Assembly (NCBI GenBank): GCA_017474455.1
Contig: JAFVHP010000034.1
Location: 124,001 to 188,000 of the forward strand
Direction: 5' to 3'
Source of the DNA: Lachnospiraceae bacterium
GTDB lineage: Bacteria > Bacillota > Clostridia > Lachnospirales > Lachnospiraceae
Length of the DNA: 64,000 bases
Position 1 is the stretch's first letter. The number at the start of each line of letters is the position of its first letter. Below, in pieces: positions 24,450-33,421 of this stretch. The position numbers and the translations under genes were made by a program. The notes under the pieces were generated by a model, which was given only the letters and a program-made list of their open reading frames with translations, was not told where the DNA came from and made no database searches.

Positions 24450-25157
24450 TTACTGTCCTTGGCTTGCGTAGATCCGTTCACCAAAAATACCGGTACCGAC
24501 TCTGATAAAAGTAGCTCCTTCTTCAACAGCCACCTCAAAGTCTCCGGTCATACCCATTGAAAGCTCATACATATCAACATTATTGATTGATTTACGATCG
24601 ATGTCAAGGCATAATTCTTTTAATGCCGCAAAATACGGGCGGTTGGTTTCAGGATCTTCAGTAAAAGGAGCTATCGTCATCAGGCCTTTTACCGCGATCC
24701 CCGGAAGCGGCGCAATGCTCCTGACAAAATCCTCCGTTTCCTCCGGGGAAAGGCCGAACTTGCTTTCTTCTCCGGCCATATTCACTTCAACAAGCACCGG
24801 TATCCTGCGTCCTGCCTTCTCCGCTTCGGCGCTTACTGCCCGGGCCAGTTTTTCGGAATCGATACTGTGGATCATGGCGGCATGGGGTATGAGCTGACGC
24901 ACTTTATTCGTCTGGAGGTGCCCTATCATATGCCATCTGACGTCATCCGGCATAAGCGGCGCTTTCTGCAGGATCTCCTGGACTTTGTTCTCTCCGAAAT
25001 CCCTGGCCCCGGCGTCATACGCCTCCATCAGCAGTCCGACCGGTTTTGTCTTGCTGACGCTGATCAGCCTGACATCCTCCCGGTTTCTGCCGGCCTTTTT
25101 GCACGCGTTCAGGATCCGTTCTTCAACTGCGGCAAGATTATCTTTTACTGTATCCAT
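24450..25157 (-). CDS. ylmE: PLP homeostasis protein (YggS/YlmE family)
   Basis: Pyridoxal-phosphate-binding protein affecting vitamin B6 and amino-acid balance; not a classical enzyme. I chose the ATG at 25157 (MDTVKDNLAAVEERI), behind GGAAGAAG. A longer frame would overlap the HlyD-like gene. It is 235 residues with the PLP Lys in LISVSKTKPV, FGENKVQEI, WHMIGHLQTNKVR, and LSMGMTGDFEVAVEEGATFIRVGTGIFG. Confidence 0.94.
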   Translation of the reverse strand: MDTVKDNLAAVEERILNACKKAGRNREDVRLISVSKTKPVGLLMEAYDAGARDFGENKVQEILQKAPLMPDDVRWHMIGHLQTNKVRQLIPHAAMIHSIDSEKLARAVSAEAEKAGRRIPVLVEVNMAGEESKFGLSPEETEDFVRSIAPLPGIAVKGLMTIAPFTEDPETNRPYFAALKELCLDIDRKSINNVDMYELSMGMTGDFEVAVEEGATFIRVGTGIFGERIYASQGQ

Positions 25158-25182
25158 ACTCTTCTTCCGGTAAACTTGAATA

Positions 25183-26712
25183 TTACTGATAAATGAACTG
25201 GTCCGGTGTAATACTGGACGCATCCAGTACGATATAGTCATACTCGCTCAGGCCGTACATATTGCCCGGTGTTACGATGGAATACTCTTCATTGCTGTAC
25301 AGGATATCCACAAGCCTGAAATCCGCATATCCCTTATTGATATTATAAACACCGATCAGTTTGTCCTGCGCGCTCAAGACATATGTATCCGTAGAATCCG
25401 GCCTGATCAGGATGTCTCCGGAATGCAGCACATTCTGATCGAGATAATACATATCCTTTGTCTCACTGTAAGGTGTGGACGCGATAAAGACAGTGCTCTT
25501 AGACCCGTCTTCCGCATAGGTCTCCCTCAATACACCTTTGGTCCCGCCTTTTCCGGTCGTCACATATTCTTTGGGGACCAGGAAAAAGTTGCTTTCCACT
25601 ATGGATGAATTCGGTACTTTCAGACCTGTCTTCTCTTCCGTGATCAGTTCGATATCAAGGAACCGGTCGCTGCAGAATGTGACCATCGAATTGGTAAACG
25701 CCAGATTCAGGAAATACTGTCCTGTTTCATCGCCCCGCATGGTCAGTTTTGCCCAGGATTCATACTGGTTCTTGAGGAATCTGACCTTCAGGTATCCTTC
25801 CGCGGCCAGTTTTTCCGCTTCCTCTTCCGAATCCACAGGTATGACGATCGACCAGTTTTCATCAGTGGATATCTTATATATAGGATCTCCTACGGCAACA
25901 AGCTGTCCTCCCTGCAGAGTATTTTTCTCATATGCTGCCCTGTCCAGATCGGACATCCGGATATCTTCGAATTTTTTCTGTTCGTATCCGTCAGTGAAAT
26001 AAATGATATCTCCCGTGACCGGCGCATAACAGTAATGAATGGATGAGGATACACCTCCCGTATCCATGCTGTCGATATTCTGCAGGAGCCGGTTGCTGGC
26101 CATCTGCTGCGTCGCGGACATGATCGATGTCTGGAAATCATAGACCGAATAGAAAGACGCGGGATCATAGGACGAGACAAAGGAAATGATATCGTTTTTG
26201 AGTTCGGCCAGCTCGCTTTCATTCAGTGAGATCTCCCCGGCATTTTCCGAATTGATCAGATCCATGATCCTGCCCGATTCATCGATCGTACAGGCCAGGT
26301 TGTCTTTGCCGAGCCGGTCTGCTTCTTCATTATAATAATTGACATATCCGGCATAATCGCTGGTGACCACCACTTCATTGCGGAGCGCGATGCCCTGATA
26401 GACACGTGTCCCGGACAGCGAACCGGTCTTCACTTCATATCCCACGACCTTATCGGAAGTAATATATGTCATGATGACAATGATCAGATAAATGAGGATA
26501 ACGGCAAACACCACCAGACCGATATTGATATTGATCGGTCTGCGGTATTTTATGACTTTGCCGGAATTATTGCCGCGGCCGGTGGACTTTCCCGCCTGAT
26601 CCTGATTCCGCGCCGGCTTTGAAGATCCCCTGTTCGGGTCGTTTCTGCTGCTGTTTCCCTGTTTTGGCAATGAAGCCTGCTCCCGTTGATCTGGTCCTAT
26701 GTCAAAACGCAT
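25183..26712 (-). CDS. HlyD-like membrane protein next to ylmE-sepF
   Basis: The 509-residue protein has a long charged cytoplasmic N-terminus (about 60 residues), one membrane segment at about 63-88 (NIGLVVFAVILIYLIIVIMTYI), then a large extracytoplasmic region with barrel-sandwich-like segments (VYQGIALRNEVVVTSDYAGYVNYY ... YAPVTGDIIYFTDGY). This matches HlyD/membrane-fusion-like proteins found beside sepF in Clostridia. No ABC or outer-membrane partner exists here, so export is doubtful and a cell-envelope or division role is possible (inference). The ATG at 26712 lies in a perfect inverted repeat; a TTG 42 bases downstream behind GGGAG is an alternative start. Confidence 0.8.
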   Translation of the reverse strand: MRFDIGPDQREQASLPKQGNSSRNDPNRGSSKPARNQDQAGKSTGRGNNSGKVIKYRRPININIGLVVFAVILIYLIIVIMTYITSDKVVGYEVKTGSLSGTRVYQGIALRNEVVVTSDYAGYVNYYNEEADRLGKDNLACTIDESGRIMDLINSENAGEISLNESELAELKNDIISFVSSYDPASFYSVYDFQTSIMSATQQMASNRLLQNIDSMDTGGVSSSIHYCYAPVTGDIIYFTDGYEQKKFEDIRMSDLDRAAYEKNTLQGGQLVAVGDPIYKISTDENWSIVIPVDSEEEAEKLAAEGYLKVRFLKNQYESWAKLTMRGDETGQYFLNLAFTNSMVTFCSDRFLDIELITEEKTGLKVPNSSIVESNFFLVPKEYVTTGKGGTKGVLRETYAEDGSKSTVFIASTPYSETKDMYYLDQNVLHSGDILIRPDSTDTYVLSAQDKLIGVYNINKGYADFRLVDILYSNEEYSIVTPGNMYGLSEYDYIVLDASSITPDQFIYQ

Positions 26713-26747
26713 ATGATCCTGCAGTGCGATACTGGATCATATGCGTT
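26706..26747 (-). repeat. Perfect 14-base inverted repeat over the HlyD-like start
   Basis: Arms at 26706-26719 and 26734-26747 are exactly complementary with a 14-base loop. In the minus-strand transcript the 3' arm contains AGGATCAT followed by the ATG start, so the hairpin would bury both ribosome binding site and start codon. It is followed by only four Ts, so a terminator reading is weaker. Confidence 0.8.
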
Positions 26748-26790
26748 AGCCTTCAAAACGTAATTAATGATGATGCCCGGCAGCCTGCAG

Positions 26791-27210
26791 TCATTCGACT
26801 GCGGCTATCATTGTCCTGAACTCTTCCGGTATCTCTGCCTCGTCTTTGGAAATGCTGATAATAAAATCCACAGAAAACTGTTCACTGACGCCTGCAATTT
26901 TTCTCAAAGCACCTGTTATATCCTGATCTTTAAGACAGGAAATATCCAGGAAACTGTCAAAATACATCTGTTCAAGATCGTGATCCTGGGAGATGATTCC
27001 GCAGACAAAACCGATAAACTCATCAACATTCGTGATCGAAAAATCAGGAACACAGATAAGCCGGATCTTATTATTCAGTTCATACATGTGTTTGGTGTTT
27101 TTATCCAGATAGCAGATACTGCCCAGAATGTTTTTGACTTCGCTGTTGGCTTTATCTAATAAGCGTTTTGTTTTGCCTTCCCCTTTGCTTCCTACAATAA
27201 GCTGAACCAT
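26791..27210 (-). CDS. Small P-loop protein of unknown function
   Basis: The 139-residue protein opens with a P-loop-like LIVGSKGEGKTKRLLDKA and has no obvious Walker B DExx motif; FIISISKDEAEIPEEF near the end might serve. It is cytoplasmic and too short for a full AAA or PilT ATPase. I do not know the function. It has its own strong promoter and AGGAGG ribosome binding site and lies upstream of the HlyD-like gene. Confidence 0.8.
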   Translation of the reverse strand: MVQLIVGSKGEGKTKRLLDKANSEVKNILGSICYLDKNTKHMYELNNKIRLICVPDFSITNVDEFIGFVCGIISQDHDLEQMYFDSFLDISCLKDQDITGALRKIAGVSEQFSVDFIISISKDEAEIPEEFRTMIAAVE

Positions 27211-27243
27211 TGGACAAATCCTCCTGTCACTTTTGATATTATA

Positions 27244-27272
27244 ATTATAGTTGATAGATCACTGAAAGACAA
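27244..27272 (-). promoter_or_regulatory. Promoter of the small P-loop gene
   Basis: On the minus strand TTGTCT (27267-27272), a 17-base spacer and a perfect TATAAT (27244-27249), 34 bases upstream of the start codon. Confidence 0.65.
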
Positions 27273-27281
27273 TCTGCAACC

Positions 27282-28268
27282 TTACCGAATTTCCCCAAGC
27301 AGCTGATTGGTCAGTTCGTACAGCCTCTCCTGGCCCGGCGCGCGCATAACGACCGAAATATAGGACCTTCCCGAAGTATCCTTGGCCAGAAGGACCAGGC
27401 ATGATCCGGCGGCAGACGTTGTTCCGGTCTTTCCGCCTATAACAGTGATCCCGGCAGGCGCAGTGACTACTCCCCTGCTGTAAAGGTTGGTTGAAGTGAC
27501 ATTGACAGTCTTCTCGTTTCCGGCAGAATCATGGTAAACGGTCGAATACGAGTTCATATTGATGATCTCCTGGAAAAGCGGGATCTTTATAGCTTCCCTG
27601 AAGATCAGGTACATATCATAAGCAGTTGAATAATGGTTATTGTCCGAAAGACCGTTTGAATTGACAAAATTGGTCGATGTAGCACCTATGGCGGCCGCCT
27701 TTCTGTTCATCATATCGATAAAGCCGGTCGCGTCATTGCCGATGTTTTCCGCGATCATGACCGCAACGTCGTTGGCGGAATAGACCAGCAGGATACGCAG
27801 AGCCTGGTCCAGCGTCATCGTATCCCCCTGCGCAAGGCCGATCGCCTGTGCACCTGCTTCCAGATTGGAAACACTTGCCGATGCGGTAAGGAGTGTGTCG
27901 GGAGACGCGTTTTCAAGCGCTACGATGGCCGTCATGACTTTGGTCAGGCTGGCCGGATAGAGCTGAGAAAAGACATTGTCGGCATACAGTGCCCTTTTGT
28001 CTTCAATGGAAATAACGGCAGCCGCTCCGGTACCGCTGGAATCCACTGCCCCACTCCCCGTAATATCTCCGGAAATAACAGCCAGATCCGAGGCGAAGGA
28101 ATCCGCTGTGGATCTGCTGTCACTGTTTGCCGTCCCGACCGAAAAAGCCGGGACATTCATTTCATTCTGATAAGGCTGCGTCAGATCGGAACTGCAGCCG
28201 GACAGGAAAACTGTCAGAAAGAGCAGGGCAGCAAAAAGCCCGCTCCTCAGATCATTTATACATTTCAC
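27282..28268 (-). CDS. D-alanyl-D-alanine carboxypeptidase, lipoprotein (DacA-type)
   Basis: Trims pentapeptide side chains of peptidoglycan. The GTG at 28268 behind CTGGAG gives a clean lipoprotein signal (LFAALLFLTVFLSGC, lipid-modified Cys25). A TTG 24 bases earlier is also in frame. The 328-residue protein has SxxK (PASLTKVMTA), SxN (YSANDVAV) and KTG (GGKTGTTSAAGS). A Ser/Gly-rich linker follows the lipid anchor. It overlaps mgsA by 17 bases. Confidence 0.92.
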   Translation of the reverse strand: MKCINDLRSGLFAALLFLTVFLSGCSSDLTQPYQNEMNVPAFSVGTANSDSRSTADSFASDLAVISGDITGSGAVDSSGTGAAAVISIEDKRALYADNVFSQLYPASLTKVMTAIVALENASPDTLLTASASVSNLEAGAQAIGLAQGDTMTLDQALRILLVYSANDVAVMIAENIGNDATGFIDMMNRKAAAIGATSTNFVNSNGLSDNNHYSTAYDMYLIFREAIKIPLFQEIINMNSYSTVYHDSAGNEKTVNVTSTNLYSRGVVTAPAGITVIGGKTGTTSAAGSCLVLLAKDTSGRSYISVVMRAPGQERLYELTNQLLGEIR

Positions 28269-28647
28269 GCCACTCCAGGTCCCCTCTGTCAAGAGATTTA
28301 ATCAAAAGCTCCGCTGAAGCAAGATTTGTGGCGATCGGAATGTTATGGGTATCACATATCCTTCGGATCTGGTCACTGCTCTGTTCATGCGCCCTTGGAA
28401 TATTCGGGTCCAGCAGGAAGATAACGAGATCGATCTCATTGTGCTCGATCTGCGCGGCTACCTGCTGCATGCCGCCCAGGTGCCCTGTCAGATGTTTATG
28501 GATATTCAGATTCGTGACTTCTTCTATAAGGCGCCCGGTAGAACCGGTCGCATACAATTCATTCTTGGCCAGGATGCTTCTGTAAGCTATACAGAAATTC
28601 TGCATCAGTTTTTTCTTTGATTCATGTGCAATCAAAGCTATGTTCAT
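28252..28647 (-). CDS. mgsA: Methylglyoxal synthase
   Basis: Converts dihydroxyacetone phosphate to methylglyoxal and phosphate, a bypass that relieves sugar-phosphate stress. The 131-residue protein has ALIAHESKK, LYATGSTGRLIEE, HLTGHLGGMQQVAAQIEHNEIDLVIFLLDP with the catalytic Asp region, and CDTHNIPIATNLASAELLI. GGGGGA precedes the ATG. It lies between rodA and the DacA-type gene. Confidence 0.97.
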   Translation of the reverse strand: MNIALIAHESKKKLMQNFCIAYRSILAKNELYATGSTGRLIEEVTNLNIHKHLTGHLGGMQQVAAQIEHNEIDLVIFLLDPNIPRAHEQSSDQIRRICDTHNIPIATNLASAELLIKSLDRGDLEWREMYK

Positions 28648-28672
28648 TCTATCCCCCTAATAATAAGAGCAA

Positions 28673-29809
28673 TCAGGCCCCGCTCCGTCTGAAGGTGACC
28701 GCACTGCGCGGTTTTACCGTCTGCATCCTGATATTCAGTACTATCCCGAGCCCGATAAACAGACTTAACAGGCTGGTCAGGCCATAACTGACGAACGGAA
28801 GCGGCAATCCCGTGTTCGGGATGATACCTGTCGTAACACCCATATTGATGATGCCCTGAAAGCCCACCCATGCGCCGATGCCGGCCGCCGCCAGCATACC
28901 GGCGGTATCTTTGGTTTTCCTGGCAGTTATAAAACAGCTGGTACAGATAAACGCGATCAGCAGGACCACTGCACAGCTGCCTACAAATCCGAACTCTTCT
29001 CCGATCACGGTAAAAATAAAGTCTGTCTGCGACTCCGAAATATATCCGCTGTTCAAAAGAGAGCTTATCTCGTTTGTATTGTATCCCTTGCCCAGAAGCT
29101 GACCTGATCCGATCGCCATAATGGAATTCAGCGTCTGGTATGCTTTGTCGGGATAATCTTCCGGATGGAAATAGGCAAGAATACGGTCCCTCTGATAGCT
29201 CTTCAGGATCGTCTGCCCTTCCTGCAGAACCAGATTCAGGAATATGATCAGAGCTGGAATGGATATGACGAAGAACCCGATCACAAGGCGAATACTGATT
29301 CCTCCAAGAAAGATCAGAGCAGCAAAAATCAATATGACCACGATATCAGTTGAGAGATCCGGCTCCTTGTAGATCAGATAAACAGGAACAAGAATAAGGC
29401 CGGACAGTATTCCCAGCATAAGTATTGATTTCATGTGCTCTTTGTACTTCATGATAAACTGCGAAAAAAATAAAATCAATAATAATTTGGCCAGTTCCGA
29501 AGGCTGGAACGTGATGGGTCCGAGCTGGACCCAGCGCCTTGCGTCATCATGTTCCGTCCCTATAAAAAGCACCAGCAAAAGCAGGATGATATTGACGATA
29601 TACATGAGCCAGTAGAGATTCAGTATCCTGGAGTAGTCCTGGGTGGATACCGCAAGCATGATGACCACGCCGGCCAGGACGCCCATCAGCTGCCTTCCTC
29701 TTAATGCCGGGGCGGCCGAGCCGATCGCCGCCACACCGATCAGGCTTAATGCGATCGAAGCAAGAATAAGAAAGAAATCAAGTTTTCTTAGGGAAAATGT
29801 TTTAAACAT
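28673..29809 (-). CDS. rodA: Rod shape-determining glycosyltransferase RodA
   Basis: SEDS-family polymerase that builds lateral-wall peptidoglycan with PBP2. I chose the ATG at 29809 (MFKTFSLRKLDFFL) behind AAAGGACTGGAG; it overlaps minC by 8 bases. The 378-residue protein has about ten membrane segments and family motifs WVQLGPITFQPSELAKL, YKEPDLST, and NMGVTTGIIPNTGLPLPFVSYG. Its partner PBP2 is encoded two genes upstream. Confidence 0.95.
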   Translation of the reverse strand: MFKTFSLRKLDFFLILASIALSLIGVAAIGSAAPALRGRQLMGVLAGVVIMLAVSTQDYSRILNLYWLMYIVNIILLLLVLFIGTEHDDARRWVQLGPITFQPSELAKLLLILFFSQFIMKYKEHMKSILMLGILSGLILVPVYLIYKEPDLSTDIVVILIFAALIFLGGISIRLVIGFFVISIPALIIFLNLVLQEGQTILKSYQRDRILAYFHPEDYPDKAYQTLNSIMAIGSGQLLGKGYNTNEISSLLNSGYISESQTDFIFTVIGEEFGFVGSCAVVLLIAFICTSCFITARKTKDTAGMLAAAGIGAWVGFQGIINMGVTTGIIPNTGLPLPFVSYGLTSLLSLFIGLGIVLNIRMQTVKPRSAVTFRRSGA

Positions 29810-30557
29810 ACTCCAGTCCTTTTTCAAGGGAATCAATGATCAGAAGACCGTTTTTAATGAAAGCCGCCCTGGGCTGAAGCCTGGAATGGAATCCCAGCGC
29901 TTTTGATGAGGGAAGCTGGCCCCTGTAGCGAAGTCCGCATATCCTCAGTTTTTCGGGTGCGAACCCCCTGGCATATACCATACAGGAAGATCCCTGATGC
30001 TCCGGCCATTCTTCCTCATCATCCGGGCCAAAACCGGCACCGGACAGATTTGTTTCCGATCCAGCTATAGCCTGTCCCAGAAGATCTCCCAGGACAAGTA
30101 TGCTCTTATGGGACACCAGTACGCTGCCTTCCGCCGCGCTTCCCAGGACCAGCAGGTTTTCCCTTGTCTCGATCACTTCGCCCGGCCCGACGTCTTTCTT
30201 AATGACTTTGAAATTCGATATATCCGGGTCGACCGGTGTGATCTCCGGCACCCCCTGCAGCCTTCTGACCGCTCTGACGAACATCATATCCGTTACGGGA
30301 TCTTCCCTGCAGATACAGAGTATCCTGACAGCGGAATTATCTGTAATGACATCGATCAGTTCGTCTTCCTCATCCTGGCTCAGACCGCGTCCTTCAAATG
30401 TGACCGACAGCGCCGCGTCCTTGAAAAAAGAACTGCCTTCCCTGAAGCGTTTCCCTGTTTCTTCGAGAACCTCTTCAAAAGGCGCGTTCCGGTCCAGCTT
30501 AAGGCGCATTCCGTTATTAAACAATCTGATGGCAACGAGCTGTCTGGCCAATCTCAA
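29802..30557 (-). CDS. minC: Septum site-determining protein MinC
   Basis: MinC blocks FtsZ assembly away from midcell. The 251-residue protein has a variable N-terminal domain and the C-terminal beta-helix (DVGPGEVIETRENLLVLGSA ... ILVLGDLLGQAIAGSE, then EKLRICGLRYRG), interrupted by an acidic insertion (GFGPDDEEEWPEHQ). In related genomes minD and minE follow minC; here rodA starts within the minC stop region and no minD or minE is present in the window. It overlaps PBP2 by 4 bases. Confidence 0.85.
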   Translation of the reverse strand: MRLARQLVAIRLFNNGMRLKLDRNAPFEEVLEETGKRFREGSSFFKDAALSVTFEGRGLSQDEEDELIDVITDNSAVRILCICREDPVTDMMFVRAVRRLQGVPEITPVDPDISNFKVIKKDVGPGEVIETRENLLVLGSAAEGSVLVSHKSILVLGDLLGQAIAGSETNLSGAGFGPDDEEEWPEHQGSSCMVYARGFAPEKLRICGLRYRGQLPSSKALGFHSRLQPRAAFIKNGLLIIDSLEKGLEYV

Positions 30558-33421
30558 TCTCCTTCTATCGTTCCTTCTTCCATATTATTGGACGTACCGA
30601 GAAGCGAATCCCTGTCCTCTACATGGAAATAGTATTTGAGCAGATCCCTGGTGATCTGCGCGGCATAATCCGAAGTATAGCCGTATGCTACCCTGGTAGC
30701 CACTGCGATCTCAGGCGCTTCGTAAGGCGCGAAGCAGACAAACAGAGCGTGATTGGGCCTGTTGGCAGTCTGCTGCGCAGTACCGGTCTTCCCGGCTACC
30801 CTGACCGGGATATCCGAAAAGTAGCTTTTATCCTCCACGACCCCCCGCATGCCGGTCCAGATCGCATCCCAGTATGCATCATCCATCGTTATGACATTTC
30901 TGATCACAGGATTGCTTTCCCTGACTGTTTTGCCGGAACTGTCCTCGATCCTGCTGATGAGCGTAAGGTCGTGGCAGACGCCCCTGGCTGCGACCGTTCC
31001 GACATACCTGGCCAGAGCAGCCGTAGTATAGTTGTGATTGCCCTGTCCGATGGCTGAACGTACAGCGTCTTCAGTGGATATCTGGGACTGGACTTCGTCG
31101 ATCTCCAGTCCGGTCGGCTGGTCCAGCCCGTACATCTGGGCATATGTCCTGATCCTCTGCACACCGTAACTGGAATCATAGCTGTGTTCATCTTCCGGAT
31201 CGGTCAGGCCAAGCCTGTAACCGACTTCATAAAAGAACTGGTTGCAGGAATTCCTGATCCCTCCTGACACATTTAACGGACCGTGGGCGCCTTTCGGATA
31301 GATCCAGCAGTGAGGCTCCGGAAAGACTTTTGTAAAAGTGCCCGTACAGACGATCTCATCATCCAGCGTCAGCACATTCTCCATAAGTCCGGCAGTCGCT
31401 GTGACCATCTTAAAAGTAGATCCCGGCGCTGTAGCCTGCTGTGTCGCATAATTCAGGAGGGGCGTGGACTTATCGTTCCTGAGGGACTCAAAATACGCAG
31501 CATCCACGCCGTTGCTCATCCTGTTGTTGTCATAGGACGGATAACTGACCAGTGCCAGCACATTCCCGCTGGAAGGATCGATGACAACGATCGATCCGGA
31601 ATACGGATCCAGATTGAGTTCGGCAGGCGTCAGGTCCAGCTTCCTTATCCGTTCACACATGAAATCATAGGATGACTCGGTCCCGGACATGAATGCATCC
31701 AGTTCCGCATCGTTTACCGCAACGGTTTCCTGCTCAATGAGCGCACGGCAGATCTGGTCCCCGGTGATCAGATCAGACAGGAGCATATACCTGTAGATCA
31801 TTTTGGAAAACTCATTTTCAGTTATGATATCGTCTCTTATGACCCGCCAGATGCCTTCGAGTATCTCCCCGATGCTCGCGTATGACCGGTCAAGATCAAG
31901 TGCCGCGGCATCCACCCACTCTTCGCTTATGGCGTGGGACAGGAAATCGTACATACTTATGGTCTCATCCGTTGTCCATGCCCTGTATATTTCATCATCG
32001 GCATCGATCAGTTCTCTCCTGATGATATTTTTTGCATACAGCGCCTGTACGATATATGTCTGGTAATTCTTGTACTCTTTCTTCAGGTCACAGTAAGGCG
32101 TATGATAGCTGAATAATTCATCCTCCAGGACTTTTGCCGCAGAGTCCGCATACTCGTTAAACGATGCCTGCAGCTGCTTTTCGGCCTCTCCTGCCCCGGG
32201 CTGTGCAAAATGAGAAATATCCAGTGCGTTATTCCTGATCACGGAATAATAAACGTCATAGATGGGAATTACGATATCGGAACCGGAAGAATCCTCATCC
32301 AGCTCCAGTTCCTTTATCGGCCTGATCCTGGAAAGAAGGATCTCGGATATCTTTTTCTCGAGCAGGTCATATGCCATTCTCTGCAGGTCCGCATCAATAG
32401 TAAGATAAACATCGTTGCCGGTAGAAGGAAGTACGGTCGACGTAGTCTCCAGCTCACGTCCGAGATTATCCACGTACATGGTCCTGGAGCCTTTATGCCC
32501 GAACAGTTCCGATTCCATGGATGCCTCGATCCCCACTTTACCGACAGTATCCGAAGCATCATACGACGGGTTCGATTCCTTCAGGGCTGCAAGTTCCTCG
32601 GCTGAAACACTGCCTGTATATCCTATGATCTGTGAAAAATACTTACCATCCGTATAGTGCCGCAGGGTATACTCTTCGATGCTCACCCCGGGAAGGATAT
32701 CGCTGTTCTCCATGATGACGGCCACCAGGGAGCTGTCGATCCCGTAAGCTATCGGCGTTGCAATATACCGCTGGAAACTGTTGTTGGACAGCAGATATCT
32801 GACCGTGACCAGCTGAAGCACTTTTTCCCTGTCGAGCGAAAGCGTATCGATCTCATATTTATCCGCCAGATAGGCGACGATCTCTTCCGCGGTCTTATCC
32901 TTCTCTCCGGGTTTCAGGTCATCAGTCAGGGGATGCCCGTATATATCGGCCAGGAACCTGAGAAGCTGTGACCCGCTTACGGTGTATTCATATCTGCCGC
33001 TGTCATTTTGCGCGATCTGGATCCTGGCGTCCGGACTGACCCCGTTCTTTTCAAGTATCGTGATCGTATTGAGGATAGAATCGTTGAGTGCTTTATTCTT
33101 ACCGGAGGTGTCGGAAAACTCATCCCGGATCACTACAGCATAGCTCAGTTCGTTATAGGCAAGCAGTTTTCCGTTCCTGTCATAGATATTGCCGCGGATA
33201 CCGGGCAGGGAAACATCACGCCTGATCCTCAGCTTGAACGTGGTGAGATAATCATCCCCGTGTACGATCTGAAGACCAAAAAGCCTGACGATAAGGACTA
33301 TGGACATGACAAGGAAGCCTGATGCCAGTACAAGCAGGCGCCAGTTGATCTTTTTTATAAACTCACGCAGTTCTTCATTGGCGAAAAGGCTGCTGAAGAA
33401 ATTCCTAAGATATCGAAGCAA
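30554..33421 (-). CDS. mrdA: Penicillin-binding protein 2, elongasome transpeptidase
   Basis: Cross-links peptidoglycan for rod-shaped growth. The 955-residue protein has an N-terminal membrane anchor (about 26-52), the dimerisation domain with GIRGNIYDRNGKLLAYN, and the transpeptidase with SxxK in PGSTFKMVT (about residue 668), SCN in RNSCNQFFYEVG, and KTG in VAGKTGTAQQ (about 877). A helical insertion of about 200 residues sits between the dimerisation region and the transpeptidase, making it much longer than the usual 600-700 residues. It overlaps mreD by 17 bases. Confidence 0.94.
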   Translation of the reverse strand: MLRYLRNFFSSLFANEELREFIKKINWRLLVLASGFLVMSIVLIVRLFGLQIVHGDDYLTTFKLRIRRDVSLPGIRGNIYDRNGKLLAYNELSYAVVIRDEFSDTSGKNKALNDSILNTITILEKNGVSPDARIQIAQNDSGRYEYTVSGSQLLRFLADIYGHPLTDDLKPGEKDKTAEEIVAYLADKYEIDTLSLDREKVLQLVTVRYLLSNNSFQRYIATPIAYGIDSSLVAVIMENSDILPGVSIEEYTLRHYTDGKYFSQIIGYTGSVSAEELAALKESNPSYDASDTVGKVGIEASMESELFGHKGSRTMYVDNLGRELETTSTVLPSTGNDVYLTIDADLQRMAYDLLEKKISEILLSRIRPIKELELDEDSSGSDIVIPIYDVYYSVIRNNALDISHFAQPGAGEAEKQLQASFNEYADSAAKVLEDELFSYHTPYCDLKKEYKNYQTYIVQALYAKNIIRRELIDADDEIYRAWTTDETISMYDFLSHAISEEWVDAAALDLDRSYASIGEILEGIWRVIRDDIITENEFSKMIYRYMLLSDLITGDQICRALIEQETVAVNDAELDAFMSGTESSYDFMCERIRKLDLTPAELNLDPYSGSIVVIDPSSGNVLALVSYPSYDNNRMSNGVDAAYFESLRNDKSTPLLNYATQQATAPGSTFKMVTATAGLMENVLTLDDEIVCTGTFTKVFPEPHCWIYPKGAHGPLNVSGGIRNSCNQFFYEVGYRLGLTDPEDEHSYDSSYGVQRIRTYAQMYGLDQPTGLEIDEVQSQISTEDAVRSAIGQGNHNYTTAALARYVGTVAARGVCHDLTLISRIEDSSGKTVRESNPVIRNVITMDDAYWDAIWTGMRGVVEDKSYFSDIPVRVAGKTGTAQQTANRPNHALFVCFAPYEAPEIAVATRVAYGYTSDYAAQITRDLLKYYFHVEDRDSLLGTSNNMEEGTIEGD

